Positions 51,964 through 60,839 are shown, counted from the stretch's first letter. The stretch: 64,000 nucleotides of DNA from Pseudonocardia autotrophica (GCF_000717175.1 NZ_JNYD01000021.1:1-64000), one strand, 5' to 3'. Notes: generated by a model not told the origin, from the letters alone. Program-made: numbers and translations.

Positions 51964-54044
51964 TTGTGGCTCCCGAGGGTCGTGAGGATGGATCCGGTGG
52001 GGTCGACGTGTGCGTGCTCGCCGGGCAACACCAGCGTCGTGGTGTCGAACTGCTCGACCAGGGCCGGCCCGGCGATCTCGTTGCCCGCGCGCAGGCGGTC
52101 GCGGTCGTACACGGGCGCGTCCACGTAGTCGCCGCGCTCAGGCAGGAAGAGCCTGCGGACGCCGGCGAGCGCGCCCGACGGATCGGCCCCCACCGGCTCG
52201 GACCGGGCGAACTCCAGCTGCGGCGTCGCTCCGGTGGCCTCGACGCGGAACGTGACGGCCTCCACCGGCTCGTCGGCGGTGGCGTAGCCGTAGCGCTTGG
52301 CGTGCAGGTCGTCGAACGCGGTACGGGCGGCCTTGAGCGCGACCTCGTCCATCGGTCCGACCGGCACCTCGACGGGCAGCTCGTAGTTCTGGCCGACGTA
52401 CCGCATGTCGATCACGGTCCGGAGCGCGCGGTCCGCGTCGGCGACGCCCTCGGCCGCGAACCAGGCCTCCGCGCGGGCGCGCAGGTCGGCGAACACGGCA
52501 TCGAACTCGCTCGCGGCCTCGGGCACCGCGCGGGTGATGCGGGTGCGGGAGTAGTCGCTGCGCAGGTCTGTCATCAGCATGCCCAGCGCGGACAGCGCGC
52601 CCGGACGCTGCGGCAGGAGGGTGGAGCGCATGCCCAGCTCGGCGGCCAACCGCGCGGAGTGCAGCGGACCGGCACCGCCGAACGACACCAACGTGTAGTC
52701 GCGGGGGTCGTAGCCGCGCTGTACGGAGATCACGCGAATCGCGCGGGCCATATTGGCCGTGACCACGCTGATGATCCCCTGCGCAGCCGCGGTCCGGCTC
52801 ATGCCCAGCCGCGCGGCGAGCCGGTCGACGGCCCGGAAGGACAGGTCGGCGTCGATCGGCATCCGCCCCGCCAGCAGGTGGGTCTGGTTGAGCACGCCCA
52901 GCACGACGTTGGCGTCGGTCACCGTCGGCTCGTGGTTGCCGCGCCCGTAGCAGGCCGGGCCGGGGTCGGCGCCCGCGCTCTGCGGCCCGACCTTGAGGTG
53001 CCCGCCCGCGTCGATCCACGCGATGGAGCCGCCACCCGCGCCCACCGTGTGGATGTCGACCATCGGCGCCTGGATCGGGCGGCCGTCCATCTCCATGCCC
53101 GGGGCGGTGCTCGGTGTTCCGTCGTTGACCAGCGAGACGTCCGAGCTGGTGCCGCCCATGTCGAACGTGATCAGGTCGGCGATCCCGCTCTGCGCAGCCA
53201 CCTTCGCCGCGCCGACCACGCCGGTGCTCGGCCCGGACAGCACGGTGCGCACCGGCAGCGCCTCGGCGGCCGGGAACGACATCATGCCGCCGTTGCTCTG
53301 GGTCACCTGTGGCGTGCAGGGCAGGCCCAGCTCCGCCAGCGCCAGGCGCAGCTTCGACAGGTACCGCTGCATCACCGGGCCGATGAACGAGTTGGTGGTG
53401 ACGGTGGAGAGCCGCTCGTACTCGCGGAACTCCGGCAGCACCTCGCTGGAGATCGACACGAACGCGTCCGGCATCTCCTCCGCCAGCACGTCCTTGATCA
53501 GCTGCTCGTGCCCGGGAGCGAGGTAGCTGTAGAGCAGGCAGACCGCGACGGCCTCGACGCCCTCGTCCCGCAGCGCGCGCACCTGCCGGCGCACCTGCTC
53601 GACGTCCAGCGGGACCGCAACCGTGCCGTCGTAACGCATCCGCTCGGTGACCTCCTTGCGCAGGTGCCGCGGGGCGAGCAGCTCGCCCTTCTGCGCCGCG
53701 AGGTCGTAGAGCTTCGGGCGGCGCTGGCGGCCCAGCTCCAGCAGGTCACGGAAGCCTTCCGTGGTCAGGACGCCGGTGCGCGCGCCCTTGCCCTGCAGGA
53801 GGGCGTTCGTCGCGACGGTCGTCCCGTGGGCGAAGTAGCCGATCCGCTCGACGCCCGCCTCCGGCTCGCCGGACAGGGCCGCACCCTCGCGCTCGATGAT
53901 GTCCCGGACGCCGGCCAGCACCGCCTCGCCCGGGTCGTGCGGCGTGCTCGCGACCTTCGTGATCGCGAACACCCGTCGCTCCTCGTCGAACAGGCACACG
54001 TCGGTGAACGTGCCCCCGGTGTCGACGCCCAGCCGCCAGCCCAT
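51960..54044 (-). CDS. hyuA: Hydantoinase A / oxoprolinase family protein
   Basis: A 694-residue ATP-binding subunit. The actin/hexokinase-like phosphate-binding motifs are visible: LGVDTGGTFTDVCLF at the start, GYFAHGTTVATNALLQGKGA, ITFDMGGTSSDVSLVNDG and FGGAGPLHSARLAAELGM. It would phosphorylate the ring carbonyl in the ATP-dependent hydrolysis carried out with HyuB. ATG at 54044 follows GAGGGAG by 6 nt, preferred to an in-frame ATG 30 codons earlier. It leads the operon hyuA-hyuB-MFS-solA and is divergent from a LysR gene. Confidence 0.92.
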   Translation of the reverse strand: MGWRLGVDTGGTFTDVCLFDEERRVFAITKVASTPHDPGEAVLAGVRDIIEREGAALSGEPEAGVERIGYFAHGTTVATNALLQGKGARTGVLTTEGFRDLLELGRQRRPKLYDLAAQKGELLAPRHLRKEVTERMRYDGTVAVPLDVEQVRRQVRALRDEGVEAVAVCLLYSYLAPGHEQLIKDVLAEEMPDAFVSISSEVLPEFREYERLSTVTTNSFIGPVMQRYLSKLRLALAELGLPCTPQVTQSNGGMMSFPAAEALPVRTVLSGPSTGVVGAAKVAAQSGIADLITFDMGGTSSDVSLVNDGTPSTAPGMEMDGRPIQAPMVDIHTVGAGGGSIAWIDAGGHLKVGPQSAGADPGPACYGRGNHEPTVTDANVVLGVLNQTHLLAGRMPIDADLSFRAVDRLAARLGMSRTAAAQGIISVVTANMARAIRVISVQRGYDPRDYTLVSFGGAGPLHSARLAAELGMRSTLLPQRPGALSALGMLMTDLRSDYSRTRITRAVPEAASEFDAVFADLRARAEAWFAAEGVADADRALRTVIDMRYVGQNYELPVEVPVGPMDEVALKAARTAFDDLHAKRYGYATADEPVEAVTFRVEATGATPQLEFARSEPVGADPSGALAGVRRLFLPERGDYVDAPVYDRDRLRAGNEIAGPALVEQFDTTTLVLPGEHAHVDPTGSILTTLGSHK

Positions 54045-54135
54045 CGCTTGCTCCCTCGCGGTTCGCCTGCTGTCGACCGTGAGTTCAGCAACGGCACCAC
54101 CATCGGGTCCAATACTGATGCTGTGCATGATCACA

Positions 54136-54153
54136 TGAACTGCTTATAGTTCA
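54136..54153. promoter_or_regulatory. Palindromic site between hyuA and lysR
   Basis: TGAACT-(GCTTAT)-AGTTCA, a perfect dyad with 6-bp arms just 3 bp before the LysR ATG. It fits a LysR-type binding site or autorepression operator. AT-rich promoter-like sequence surrounds it. Confidence 0.6.
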
Positions 54154-54156
54154 CAG

Positions 54157-55056
54157 ATGGAAACACGGCGGCTCGAGTACTTCCGGGCCGTCGCGGAGGA
54201 CGGCAACTTCAGCCGCGCCGCGGCGCGGCTGAACATGACGCAGCCGGCGCTCTCCCAGCAGATCCAGCGCCTGGAGCAGGAGATCGGTGCCGACCTGTTC
54301 GACCGGACCTCACGACCGGTGGTGCTCACGGACGTCGGAGAACGGCTGCTGGTCCACTCCGCGGAGCTGCTCGACCACGTCCGTTCCATCGAGCGGCTGC
54401 GCACGGCGGCCGGGCGTGGCGAAACAGGGACGTTACGGATCGGCGTGATCCCGGCCATGCTCTTCGGCGGGCTCCCCGCCCGACTCCGGGCGTTCCGGCG
54501 TCGCTACCCGGACGTGCACGTCTCGCTCCACCGCACGGACACGGCCCCGTTGCTGGACATGCTGGAGGCGGGCCGCCTCGACGTCGGGTTTGTGCACGCC
54601 AGACCAGAGCCGCCGGTGCTGCGGTTCAGCGCGCTCGCACGCAGTCCGCTCGCCGTCGCCCTGCCCGCCGACCATCCGCTCGCCTCCGCCACCGAGCTGC
54701 GGCTCGCCGACCTGCGGGCCGAGCCCCTCGTGCTCTTCCCCCGGCAGTCAGCCCCCGAGAACGTCGACACGGTGCTGTCGGCGTGCATGGCCGAGGGCTT
54801 CTCGCCCCGGGTTGTCACCACCAGCGGCGGCTACGCGGACCAGGCCGGGTACGTCGCCGCGGGACTCGGATGGGCGCTGCTGCCCGCCGATGTCGACGGC
54901 GTGCACGCCGAGGACGTGGTGCGCGTGCCGCTGACCCCGGGCATCGCGTTCACCGAGCGGGTGGTGTGGCGCTCGCCGAGGCCGCACAGTCGGGTACGGG
55001 CACTGCTGGCGCACCTGGAGGAGGCGTACTCCGGACTCGACGACGGACGTGCGTAA
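54157..55056 (+). CDS. LysR family transcriptional regulator
   Basis: A 299-residue LTTR. The N-terminal winged helix is canonical: RRLEYFRAVAEDGNFSRAAA, then LNMTQPALSQQIQRLEQEIG and LFDRTSRPVVLTDVGERLL. The effector domain starts at about residue 90 with GTLRIGVIPAMLFGGLPARL. ATG at 54157 is 3 bp beyond a perfect dyad. Divergent from the hyuA operon, which it most likely activates in response to the hydantoin or its product. It may also control the amidohydrolase gene 100 nt downstream on the same strand. Confidence 0.93.
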   Translation: METRRLEYFRAVAEDGNFSRAAARLNMTQPALSQQIQRLEQEIGADLFDRTSRPVVLTDVGERLLVHSAELLDHVRSIERLRTAAGRGETGTLRIGVIPAMLFGGLPARLRAFRRRYPDVHVSLHRTDTAPLLDMLEAGRLDVGFVHARPEPPVLRFSALARSPLAVALPADHPLASATELRLADLRAEPLVLFPRQSAPENVDTVLSACMAEGFSPRVVTTSGGYADQAGYVAAGLGWALLPADVDGVHAEDVVRVPLTPGIAFTERVVWRSPRPHSRVRALLAHLEEAYSGLDDGRA

Positions 55057-55156
55057 CGGTCCGTGCCGAGTGCGCGAGTTCGGTGCGTTGAGCCTCTCAC
55101 CACCGACCGGAGGTGTCGACCGTGATCCGCATGGGACGCGCCGCCCGGGGACGACG

Positions 55157-56077
55157 GTGAACGACGTGGCCGGGCACGGTGACGGGCGACGCGAGGTCGT
55201 CGACGCCCACCACCACCTCCTCGACGTCGCCGGGATCGGCTACTCGTGGATCCGCGACCGGAGTCGGGTGCTGGAGGCGTTGCTGTCCAACTACTACGAC
55301 TGCGCCCGTGACTACGGCGGCGACGACTACGCCGACGACATGTCCACGGTGCCACTGGCCGGCTCGGTCGCCTGTGAGTTCGGCGCGGTCGACCCGGTGG
55401 CCGAGGCCACCTGGATCCAGCAGCTCGCCGACGCCGGCAGTGGACCGAGCGCCTTCATCGCCGGCGTCGACCTCGCGAGCCCGACGCTGACCGAGACGCT
55501 GCGGCGCTACCGCGACCTGCCGAGGGTGCACGCCGTCCGCCAGCCGCTCTACTGGGCCGAGGACCCGTTGCGCCGGCTCGGCGCGCGCCCCGACTACCTC
55601 ACCGATCCGCGATGGCTCGCAGGGTTCGAACAGGTCGCCGCCGACGGCCTCACCTGGGACCTGCTCGTCTACGACGCACAGATCCCCGACACCGCCGTGC
55701 TCCTCCGGTCCTTCCCGGACACGCCGATCGTGCTGGAAGCCGCGGGCTGGCCGCTCGACCGCTCCCCGGACGGGTTCGCCCGCTGGACCGAGCGGCTCGA
55801 GTTCGCCGCCGCACACCCCAACGTGGCGCTCAAGCTCCAGGGCCTCGCGCTGATCTTCGGCCCCTCCCGGCAGGAGATCGAGCCCTGGGTACGCCGCGCG
55901 GTCGACACCTTCGGCCCCGAGCGCTGCATGTTCGCCACCCACCTGCCCGTGGACGGTCTGCTGTGGAGCGTCGAGGCCCTGCTCGACGCCCTCTCCGGGA
56001 TCCTGGCCGACCTGGCCGACCACGAGAAGGACGAGTTCTTCGGAGGCTGTGCACGCCGCCAGTACCGCGTTCCCTGA
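55157..56077 (+). CDS. Amidohydrolase-family (PDC lactonase/fuconolactonase-like) protein
   Basis: A 306-residue TIM-barrel hydrolase of the amidohydrolase_2 type. REVVDAHHHLLDVAG carries the HxH metal motif, VACEFGAVDPVAEATWIQQL, then VHAVRQPLYWAEDP, PIVLEAAGWPLDR and the late MFATHLPVDGLLW. Relatives hydrolyse lactones such as L-fuconolactone or 2-pyrone-4,6-dicarboxylate. I start at GTG 55157, preceded by GGGGA; the frame extends upstream but is poor. It follows the LysR gene on the same strand; a link to the divergent hydantoinase operon is possible but unproven. Confidence 0.83.
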   Translation: MNDVAGHGDGRREVVDAHHHLLDVAGIGYSWIRDRSRVLEALLSNYYDCARDYGGDDYADDMSTVPLAGSVACEFGAVDPVAEATWIQQLADAGSGPSAFIAGVDLASPTLTETLRRYRDLPRVHAVRQPLYWAEDPLRRLGARPDYLTDPRWLAGFEQVAADGLTWDLLVYDAQIPDTAVLLRSFPDTPIVLEAAGWPLDRSPDGFARWTERLEFAAAHPNVALKLQGLALIFGPSRQEIEPWVRRAVDTFGPERCMFATHLPVDGLLWSVEALLDALSGILADLADHEKDEFFGGCARRQYRVP

Positions 56078-56087
56078 CACGCTGCCG

Positions 56088-56122
56088 CGGCGCTCCCCTT
56101 CCCGGATCGGGCCGGAGCGCCG
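56088..56122. terminator. Nested hairpin between the lactonase-like gene and the 93-residue gene
   Basis: Outer 9-bp stem CGGCGCTCC / GGAGCGCCG enclosing an inner CCCG-GAT-CGGG stem, in the 57-bp gap between convergent genes. Likely bidirectional terminator. Confidence 0.6.
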
Positions 56123-56134
56123 GCGCCCTCCGCC

Positions 56135-56416
56135 TCAGTCGAGGAACCAGACCTCTGCCAGCTCGCTCGCCAGAAGTCCTTGTTCGGTGGCGATCCGCTC
56201 CAGCGCGGAGGCGAGCCGCGATGCCAGCTCGACGGCGGCATCCGTCACCCCATCGGCTCCGGACTCGGCGACGACCGCCTCGAAGACCGCCCTTGCGGCT
56301 GCGAGGCCCTGGTCCGCGTTGTGGTCGTCGGAGAGGAACGCGAGCACGGCGTCGCGTGGAGCGGCCAGTGCAGACTGGTCGTCGAGCTTGTCGCGGGGGC
56401 TTCCGTGCGCGTTCAT
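56135..56416 (-). CDS. Hypothetical helical protein, 93 residues
   Basis: A small acidic protein with no domain that I recognise. It is predicted almost wholly helical: ALAAPRDAVLAFLSDDHNAD, LAAARAVFEAVVAESGADG and AVELASRLASALERIATEQG, ending ELAEVWFLD. Coding is supported by a good GGAAGG ribosome-binding site 8 nt before ATG 56416 and by amino-acid composition unlike the low-complexity Arg/Pro shadows nearby. Isolated, with 436 bp of gene-free DNA upstream. Function unknown. Confidence 0.65.
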   Translation of the reverse strand: MNAHGSPRDKLDDQSALAAPRDAVLAFLSDDHNADQGLAAARAVFEAVVAESGADGVTDAAVELASRLASALERIATEQGLLASELAEVWFLD

Positions 56417-56852
56417 ACTGCCCTTCCGACGGCGACGCGCGAACACGGCGGTTCGTCGAAAGCTGTGTACCCGGCATTTGCATCTGCAACCGCTCTGGCT
56501 CGCGGCCCGGGCCGAAGACCCGTCCGGCTCACGAGGCAATTCCTTCATCACCGCTCGCCTGCCAGCCCGGCAGAGCCGCGGCCGATGATGCTCACTGCGC
56601 AGATCAGCAGGTAGATCAGCCCAGCTGTACCGCACCGGCCCAAGACTTTGGTCCATGCGGGAAGCTCGACACCTCCGGCGTCCGGCGCAGCCGCCCGGGG
56701 CCCCCGCGGCCACCGCACCGCTGCCCGCTGGACCCCGATCCTGGCGGACCGCCGTCACGAGGCCTGTGCTCGAGCAAGTGCGGATCAGATGCCCGACGAC
56801 CTCGCCTGAAGAGCGCTTGGCCGGAGGTCGACATGCCGTAGCGGGGACCCGC
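56417..56852. other. 436-bp stretch without a recognised gene
   Basis: No convincing coding frame on either strand. The part at 56,450-56,530 is less GC-rich and should carry the promoter of the 93-residue gene. The rest shows no repeat, RNA or mobile-element remnant that I can identify; degraded coding DNA is possible. Confidence 0.5.
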
Positions 56853-58076
56853 TCATGGCCGAGCCGACGAGGTGGTCGGCGGTCCGGTCGGCGCCCCGGA
56901 GTCCGGCACCCCTGCGTAGTCGGGCAGCTCGATCCCGTCGATCGCGCGCTCGACGAGCGCCATGAGCGCCTCCATGTCGGGCTCCGGGGCCGGCTCCACA
57001 TCCGGTGCGGGGGCCTCGAGGCTCTGCACGTGCATCCGGCCGATCTCCTGGTTCGCCTCGACGAACGGGCGCATCCGCTCCTCGTAGCCGGCGAACCCGG
57101 CCACCGGGTCCCAGCCGGCGGCGGCCAGCTCCCCGGCCAGCACGTACGCGCCGACCAGGGCCAGCCCGGTGCCTTGCCCGGACATCGGCGACGAGCAGAA
57201 CGCCGCGTCCCCGAGCAACCCCACCCGTCCGCTCGACCAGCGGTCCATCACCACCTGCGCGACCTGGTCGAGGTAGAAGTCCGGGGTGTCGTCCAGGTGC
57301 GCCAGGATGCGCGGGGTCTCCCACCCGAAGTCGGCCATCCGGTCGCGCAACAGCCGCTTCTGGGCCGCGACGTCCCGGTAGTCCACGTCGAAGTCGGGAG
57401 AGGGGAAGGAGAGCATGGCGATCGCCCGGGTGGCGTCCTGGACGGGCCGCAGCCCGGCGGACCGCCCGGCCTCCTGGTAGTCGATCAGCCAGCGGTCCAG
57501 CCCGAACTCGTTGGGCACGCTGTAGAAGGCCAGCACCAGCCCGAGGTGGCGGACGAACTGCTCGCGGGGTCCGAACACCATTCCGCGCAACGCCGAGTGC
57601 AACCCGTCCGCCCCGATCACCAGGTCGAAGCGCCGCCGGTCGCCGCCCGCGAAGACCACGTCGACGCCGTCCGCGTCCTGGGTGAGCTCGGCGATCCGGT
57701 CACCGAAGACGTATTCGACGCTGTCGCGGGTGTCGTCGTGGAGCACCTGGGACAGGTCCCCGCGCAGGATCTCGATCTCCGAGATGTACCCGTCGCCGCC
57801 GTCGTCGTCCGCGCGGTAGGTCTCCAGCACGTTCCCGTCCACGTCCACCGTGTACGCGCCGGCGGTGTCGGTGCAGGCCGCGCGCACCGCCGCGTCCAGC
57901 CCCATCCGCCGGATGACCTCCTTGGCCACCCCCCGCGCGTCCACCGCCTGCCCACCGGGCCGCAGCCCAGGGGCCCGCTCCACCACGGTCACCTCGACAC
58001 CCCGCCGGCTCAACCAGTGGGCGAGCGCGGGCCCCGCGATGCTCGCCCCCGCCACCAACACCCTGATACCGCTCAC
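56853..58076 (-). CDS. FAD-dependent aromatic-type monooxygenase
   Basis: A 407-residue group A flavoprotein monooxygenase. GxGxxG-type entry VLVAGASIAGPALAHWLSRR, the middle DLVIGADGLHSALRGMVFGP (DG motif binding FAD and NADPH) and VGLLGDAAFCSSPMSGQGTG (GD motif) are all present. Closest in style to TetX/PgaE-like hydroxylases; it would hydroxylate a phenolic or polyketide-like substrate with NAD(P)H and O2. GTG at 58076 follows AAAGGGG. The C-terminal 30 residues are Pro/Ser-rich and probably disordered. Lies 227 nt downstream of a TetR gene on the same strand, its likely regulator. Confidence 0.88.
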   Translation of the reverse strand: MSGIRVLVAGASIAGPALAHWLSRRGVEVTVVERAPGLRPGGQAVDARGVAKEVIRRMGLDAAVRAACTDTAGAYTVDVDGNVLETYRADDDGGDGYISEIEILRGDLSQVLHDDTRDSVEYVFGDRIAELTQDADGVDVVFAGGDRRRFDLVIGADGLHSALRGMVFGPREQFVRHLGLVLAFYSVPNEFGLDRWLIDYQEAGRSAGLRPVQDATRAIAMLSFPSPDFDVDYRDVAAQKRLLRDRMADFGWETPRILAHLDDTPDFYLDQVAQVVMDRWSSGRVGLLGDAAFCSSPMSGQGTGLALVGAYVLAGELAAAGWDPVAGFAGYEERMRPFVEANQEIGRMHVQSLEAPAPDVEPAPEPDMEALMALVERAIDGIELPDYAGVPDSGAPTGPPTTSSARP

Positions 58077-58303
58077 CGGTGCCCCTTTCGTCGACTCGTC
58101 GAGGGGAAGACGTCGACGGGGCCCGAAAATCATCGCCTGCTCGGCATTCGCAGCGAGTCGCGGCCGTGGGTCAGGCCCGCGTCTGCGCTGGAACAGGCGC
58201 ACTCGTCCAGCCGACCCGCACGGAGTGCAGCTCAGAAGCTCGCTGTAGGGCACGACAGGCATCGTCGGAGCCAGTTGGAGGCCATGAGGGAGGCCACGAC
58301 GGG

Positions 58304-58978
58304 TCAGCTCGGTGGGGGGTCGTCCGCCAGGTAGATGGCGCGCATCCACACCGTCGTCGCCGACTCGACGAGGTCGTCGACGGCCAGTGCGTCCGGCGCG
58401 TCGATCAGGGTGAGGAAGAGCATGCGCTCGCCGTGCCAGATCAGGTTGCGGGCGAGCTGGTCGGCGGCGGGCCCGTCGGGGGCGATACCGCGTCGCCGCT
58501 CGCGCTCGATCGCTCGGGTCATCCGTTCGACGGGCTGGTGGATGAGGTCGTGCCACAGGCTGCGGGCCTCGTCGACGGAGTTCCAGAGGTCCGCGCCCTC
58601 GCGCATGACGGCGCCGTGCTCGAGCCAGAAGTCGACGACAGCCCGGATGGTGGCCGTCATCGACTCGCGCGGGCGGGCGGACTCCGGCCGCTGGAACCAG
58701 GAGTCCTCGGTGTCGTAGAAGACCAGGAGCCGGTCCCGCACCCGCGCGAGCAGCGCGGCGTAGGCCTCGTGCTTGGACTTGAAGTAGAAGTAGAAGCGCG
58801 TGCGGGTGATCCCGGCTTCCTCGGCGATCTGCTCCACACCGAGGTCCCGCAGCGGCGTCTCGACCAGCAGCCGCTCGAGCGCGTCCAGGATCAGGGCGTC
58901 CCGACGCCGAGTGGCGCGGGTCGTGGGCTTCCGCTCGCGCTGCCCATTGCTCCTCGGCGCGGCCTTCGGACCTGTCAT
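58304..58978 (-). CDS. TetR/AcrR family transcriptional regulator
   Basis: A 224-residue repressor with HTH at about residues 25-75: TRRRDALILDALERLLVETP, then LGVEQIAEEAGITRTRFYFY and FKSKHEAYAAL. The effector domain resembles the EthR/KstR2-like actinobacterial group. ATG 58978 was preferred to one 22 codons upstream, since that would run into the hairpin at 59002-59040. It lies between the CoA-ligase/amidohydrolase operon and the FAD monooxygenase, both on the same strand, and may control both, perhaps through the palindrome at 63303-63316. Confidence 0.88.
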   Translation of the reverse strand: MTGPKAAPRSNGQRERKPTTRATRRRDALILDALERLLVETPLRDLGVEQIAEEAGITRTRFYFYFKSKHEAYAALLARVRDRLLVFYDTEDSWFQRPESARPRESMTATIRAVVDFWLEHGAVMREGADLWNSVDEARSLWHDLIHQPVERMTRAIERERRRGIAPDGPAADQLARNLIWHGERMLFLTLIDAPDALAVDDLVESATTVWMRAIYLADDPPPS

Positions 58979-59002
58979 CGCGGTGGACTCTACCGCCGCC
59001 AG

Positions 59003-59039
59003 CTGTGCCGGACCCGCGGTGCGCGCGGGTCCGGCACAG
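59003..59039 (-). terminator. 16-bp hairpin ending the ligase-amidohydrolase operon
   Basis: CTGTGCCGGACCCGC / GCGGGTCCGGCACAG (15 bp, plus one more G-C pair at the base of a 5-nt loop), 1-2 nt past the stop of the A/B-barrel gene and 24 nt before the TetR start. Confidence 0.75.
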
Positions 59040-59040
59040 G

Positions 59041-59352
59041 TCACAGGGTGGTGGCTCCGTCCGGCAGCACGAACTGGACCCGCTCCAGTGAGGCGCAGAG
59101 CCGACCGAAGACATCCTGCCGAATCCGGTTGTGCTCGGCGTCCTCGTCGTACTGCCGGTAGGCCTCCTCGTCGGCGAGATCGACGGTGATCACGAAGTCC
59201 GCGTTGCCCTCGCGCAGCCCGAGATCGCGGCCGGCCCGGAGCTCGAACTCGACGCCCTGCACCCGCAGGTCACGCAGCTCCTGCAGGCCCGCCTCGAGCT
59301 CGGCTGCACCCACTCCCTCGCGGATCCGGCCGAGGACCACGTTGCGGATCAC
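59041..59352 (-). CDS. Dabb (stress-responsive A/B barrel) domain protein
   Basis: A 103-residue ferredoxin-like barrel protein. VIRNVVLGRIREGVGAAELE at the start, the central LRDLRVQGVEFELRAGRDLG and FVITVDLADEEAYRQYDEDA followed by HNRIRQDVF are the conserved Dabb elements. These dimeric proteins include cyclases and decarboxylases but most have no known reaction. The GTG at 59352 overlaps the stop of the MIP18-like gene (GTGA). As last gene of the operon it may catalyse or assist a late step acting on the amidohydrolase product. Confidence 0.85.
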   Translation of the reverse strand: MIRNVVLGRIREGVGAAELEAGLQELRDLRVQGVEFELRAGRDLGLREGNADFVITVDLADEEAYRQYDEDAEHNRIRQDVFGRLCASLERVQFVLPDGATTL

Positions 59353-59723
59353 CGGCGTTCCCACTCCCGCGGGCGCACCGGCACCTCGAGCAGGGAGGCC
59401 GCGCGCCGGTCGTCCAACGTGCGCCTGCCGGCGTCGGTCATTAGTTCCGGCGTCCACATCGTGACAGTGTCGATCTCCACCCGGACGTTCTCGACGCCGT
59501 CGACCTCGGCCACGCGCGCCTCGATCCCGTCCGCGATGGAGCTCATGAGGATGCACGACGGTGCCGTGGGGCTGACCGTGACGACGACCGTTCCGTCGCC
59601 CTCGACATGCCAGTCCCGGACCAGTCCCATGTCCCGCACGCTCATCGGCGCCCGCGCCGCGATGCTGCAGGGATCGTCGACCTTCCCGAGAGCGGCCTCG
59701 ATCGCCGCCGGCGTCGCGCTCAT
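59349..59723 (-). CDS. MIP18/DUF59 (PaaD/SufT-like) metal-sulfur cluster assembly protein
   Basis: A 124-residue protein with the DUF59 fold: DDPCSIAARAPMSVRDMGLV, SPTAPSCILMSSIADGIEAR (with the conserved Cys) and VENVRVEIDTVTMWTPELMT. Members such as SufT and PaaD help deliver or mature Fe-S or other metal centres in partner enzymes. ATG 59723 overlaps the amidohydrolase stop (ATGA), and its stop overlaps the Dabb gene. Its presence implies a metal-dependent partner, most simply the amidohydrolase or an unlinked oxygenase. Confidence 0.83.
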   Translation of the reverse strand: MSATPAAIEAALGKVDDPCSIAARAPMSVRDMGLVRDWHVEGDGTVVVTVSPTAPSCILMSSIADGIEARVAEVDGVENVRVEIDTVTMWTPELMTDAGRRTLDDRRAASLLEVPVRPREWERR

Positions 59724-60811
59724 CGCCGGTACCCCGCCGGGTCCGACGCGAACTCCGCCTTCCAGGCGGCGTAGGGCTCCGGGCGCGGATCGGTGCGACG
59801 GGCCAGGGAGAACTGGTCGTCGGCGATCTTCGCCTTCATCGCCTCGACGTCCAGGTCGAGGACGCGGGCGTAGTTCAGGCCGAGGATCTTGGCCTTGTCC
59901 TCGCGGGTCAACGGCTCGATCCCCACGCCGTTCAGTGTCTGCTCCGAGAACTGGAACTCGGTGAAGGCCTCCAGGAAGGGCTGGGTGTGCGCGAACATCG
60001 CCCCGTCCGAGAAAATGATCTTGTCTGGTCCGCCCCAGAGGAGGAAGTCGGCCATGATCTCCTCGAACATCTTCGGCGCCTTGAGCAGCAGCAGGCTGGT
60101 GACCTCGAGGTTGGCGTAGACGTTGGGGTAACGTCCCAGGGCCAGGGAGGTCTCGCGGGTGAAGGCCAGCCCGGCGTGGATGATCTCGAAGCTCACCTCC
60201 GGGAAGCGGCCGGCGGCCCCGTCGACGTCGTCGATCTTGTAAGGGTTCATCGGCACCGGCCCGAGCGGGGCGGCCTTGTGGATCGCGACGGTCTTCAGGC
60301 CGTGCTCGATCGCTCGCTCGATGATCGGGAACGCGAGGTCCGGGTCGTCGAGCCGCCAGGATCGGTCCGGCTCGACCTGGGCCGGGTACATCTTCAGCCC
60401 GACCGCCTGTGGCAGCTCGGCCATCTGCTCGTCGAGTTCGCGCAGGCAGGTCTCGAGCCCGGCGGTCGGGTCCACACCGACGTAGGCGAGGAAGCGGAAC
60501 CCGTACTTGGTGGCCGCCTCGACGGTCTTCTCCCGCGCCGCCAGGCCGTCGCCGAAGTAGGAGTCGAGGCGGAGGGTGTGCGTGGCGGCGACGTCGACGT
60601 CCGCCTCCACGAACAGCGCCTGGGCGAGGGCGTCGACGGTCCAGTCCGAGGTGAACTCCTCGAGCGTCATCCGGGCGTGGGGCGGGGACCAGGTGTTGTG
60701 GAGCCCCCAGAGCATGTCGCACAACAGCTGACCGGGTTTGTTGCGGATGTTCGCCGGTTCGAGGTTGTAGGCGTGGGACACGGCGTTGATCACGAAGTAG
60801 TCGTCGATCAT
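59720..60811 (-). CDS. Amidohydrolase family (amidohydrolase_2) protein
   Basis: A 363-residue metal-dependent TIM-barrel hydrolase or decarboxylase. Visible metal-site candidates are VAIHKAAPLG, EIIHAGLAFTRET and IIFSDGAMFAHTQ; the usual N-terminal HxH appears as VSHAYN, so one ligand is unusual. The VGLKMYPAQVEPDRSW segment carries the strand-4 Lys. Related proteins decarboxylate aromatic acids (for example gamma-resorcylate type) or hydrolyse ring compounds. AGGAG lies 6 nt before ATG 60811. Second gene of the operon begun by the CoA ligase; overlaps the MIP18-like gene. Confidence 0.83.
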   Translation of the reverse strand: MIDDYFVINAVSHAYNLEPANIRNKPGQLLCDMLWGLHNTWSPPHARMTLEEFTSDWTVDALAQALFVEADVDVAATHTLRLDSYFGDGLAAREKTVEAATKYGFRFLAYVGVDPTAGLETCLRELDEQMAELPQAVGLKMYPAQVEPDRSWRLDDPDLAFPIIERAIEHGLKTVAIHKAAPLGPVPMNPYKIDDVDGAAGRFPEVSFEIIHAGLAFTRETSLALGRYPNVYANLEVTSLLLLKAPKMFEEIMADFLLWGGPDKIIFSDGAMFAHTQPFLEAFTEFQFSEQTLNGVGIEPLTREDKAKILGLNYARVLDLDVEAMKAKIADDQFSLARRTDPRPEPYAAWKAEFASDPAGYRR

Positions 60812-60839
60812 CGTTGACTCCTGTGGTGGATGGTGCGGG

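Noticed and set aside
55157..56077. Assignment of this amidohydrolase-family gene as the missing N-carbamoylsarcosine amidohydrolase
   Set aside because: That enzyme is a cysteine hydrolase of the isochorismatase fold, whereas this protein has metal-binding HxH and a TIM-barrel pattern like lactonases.
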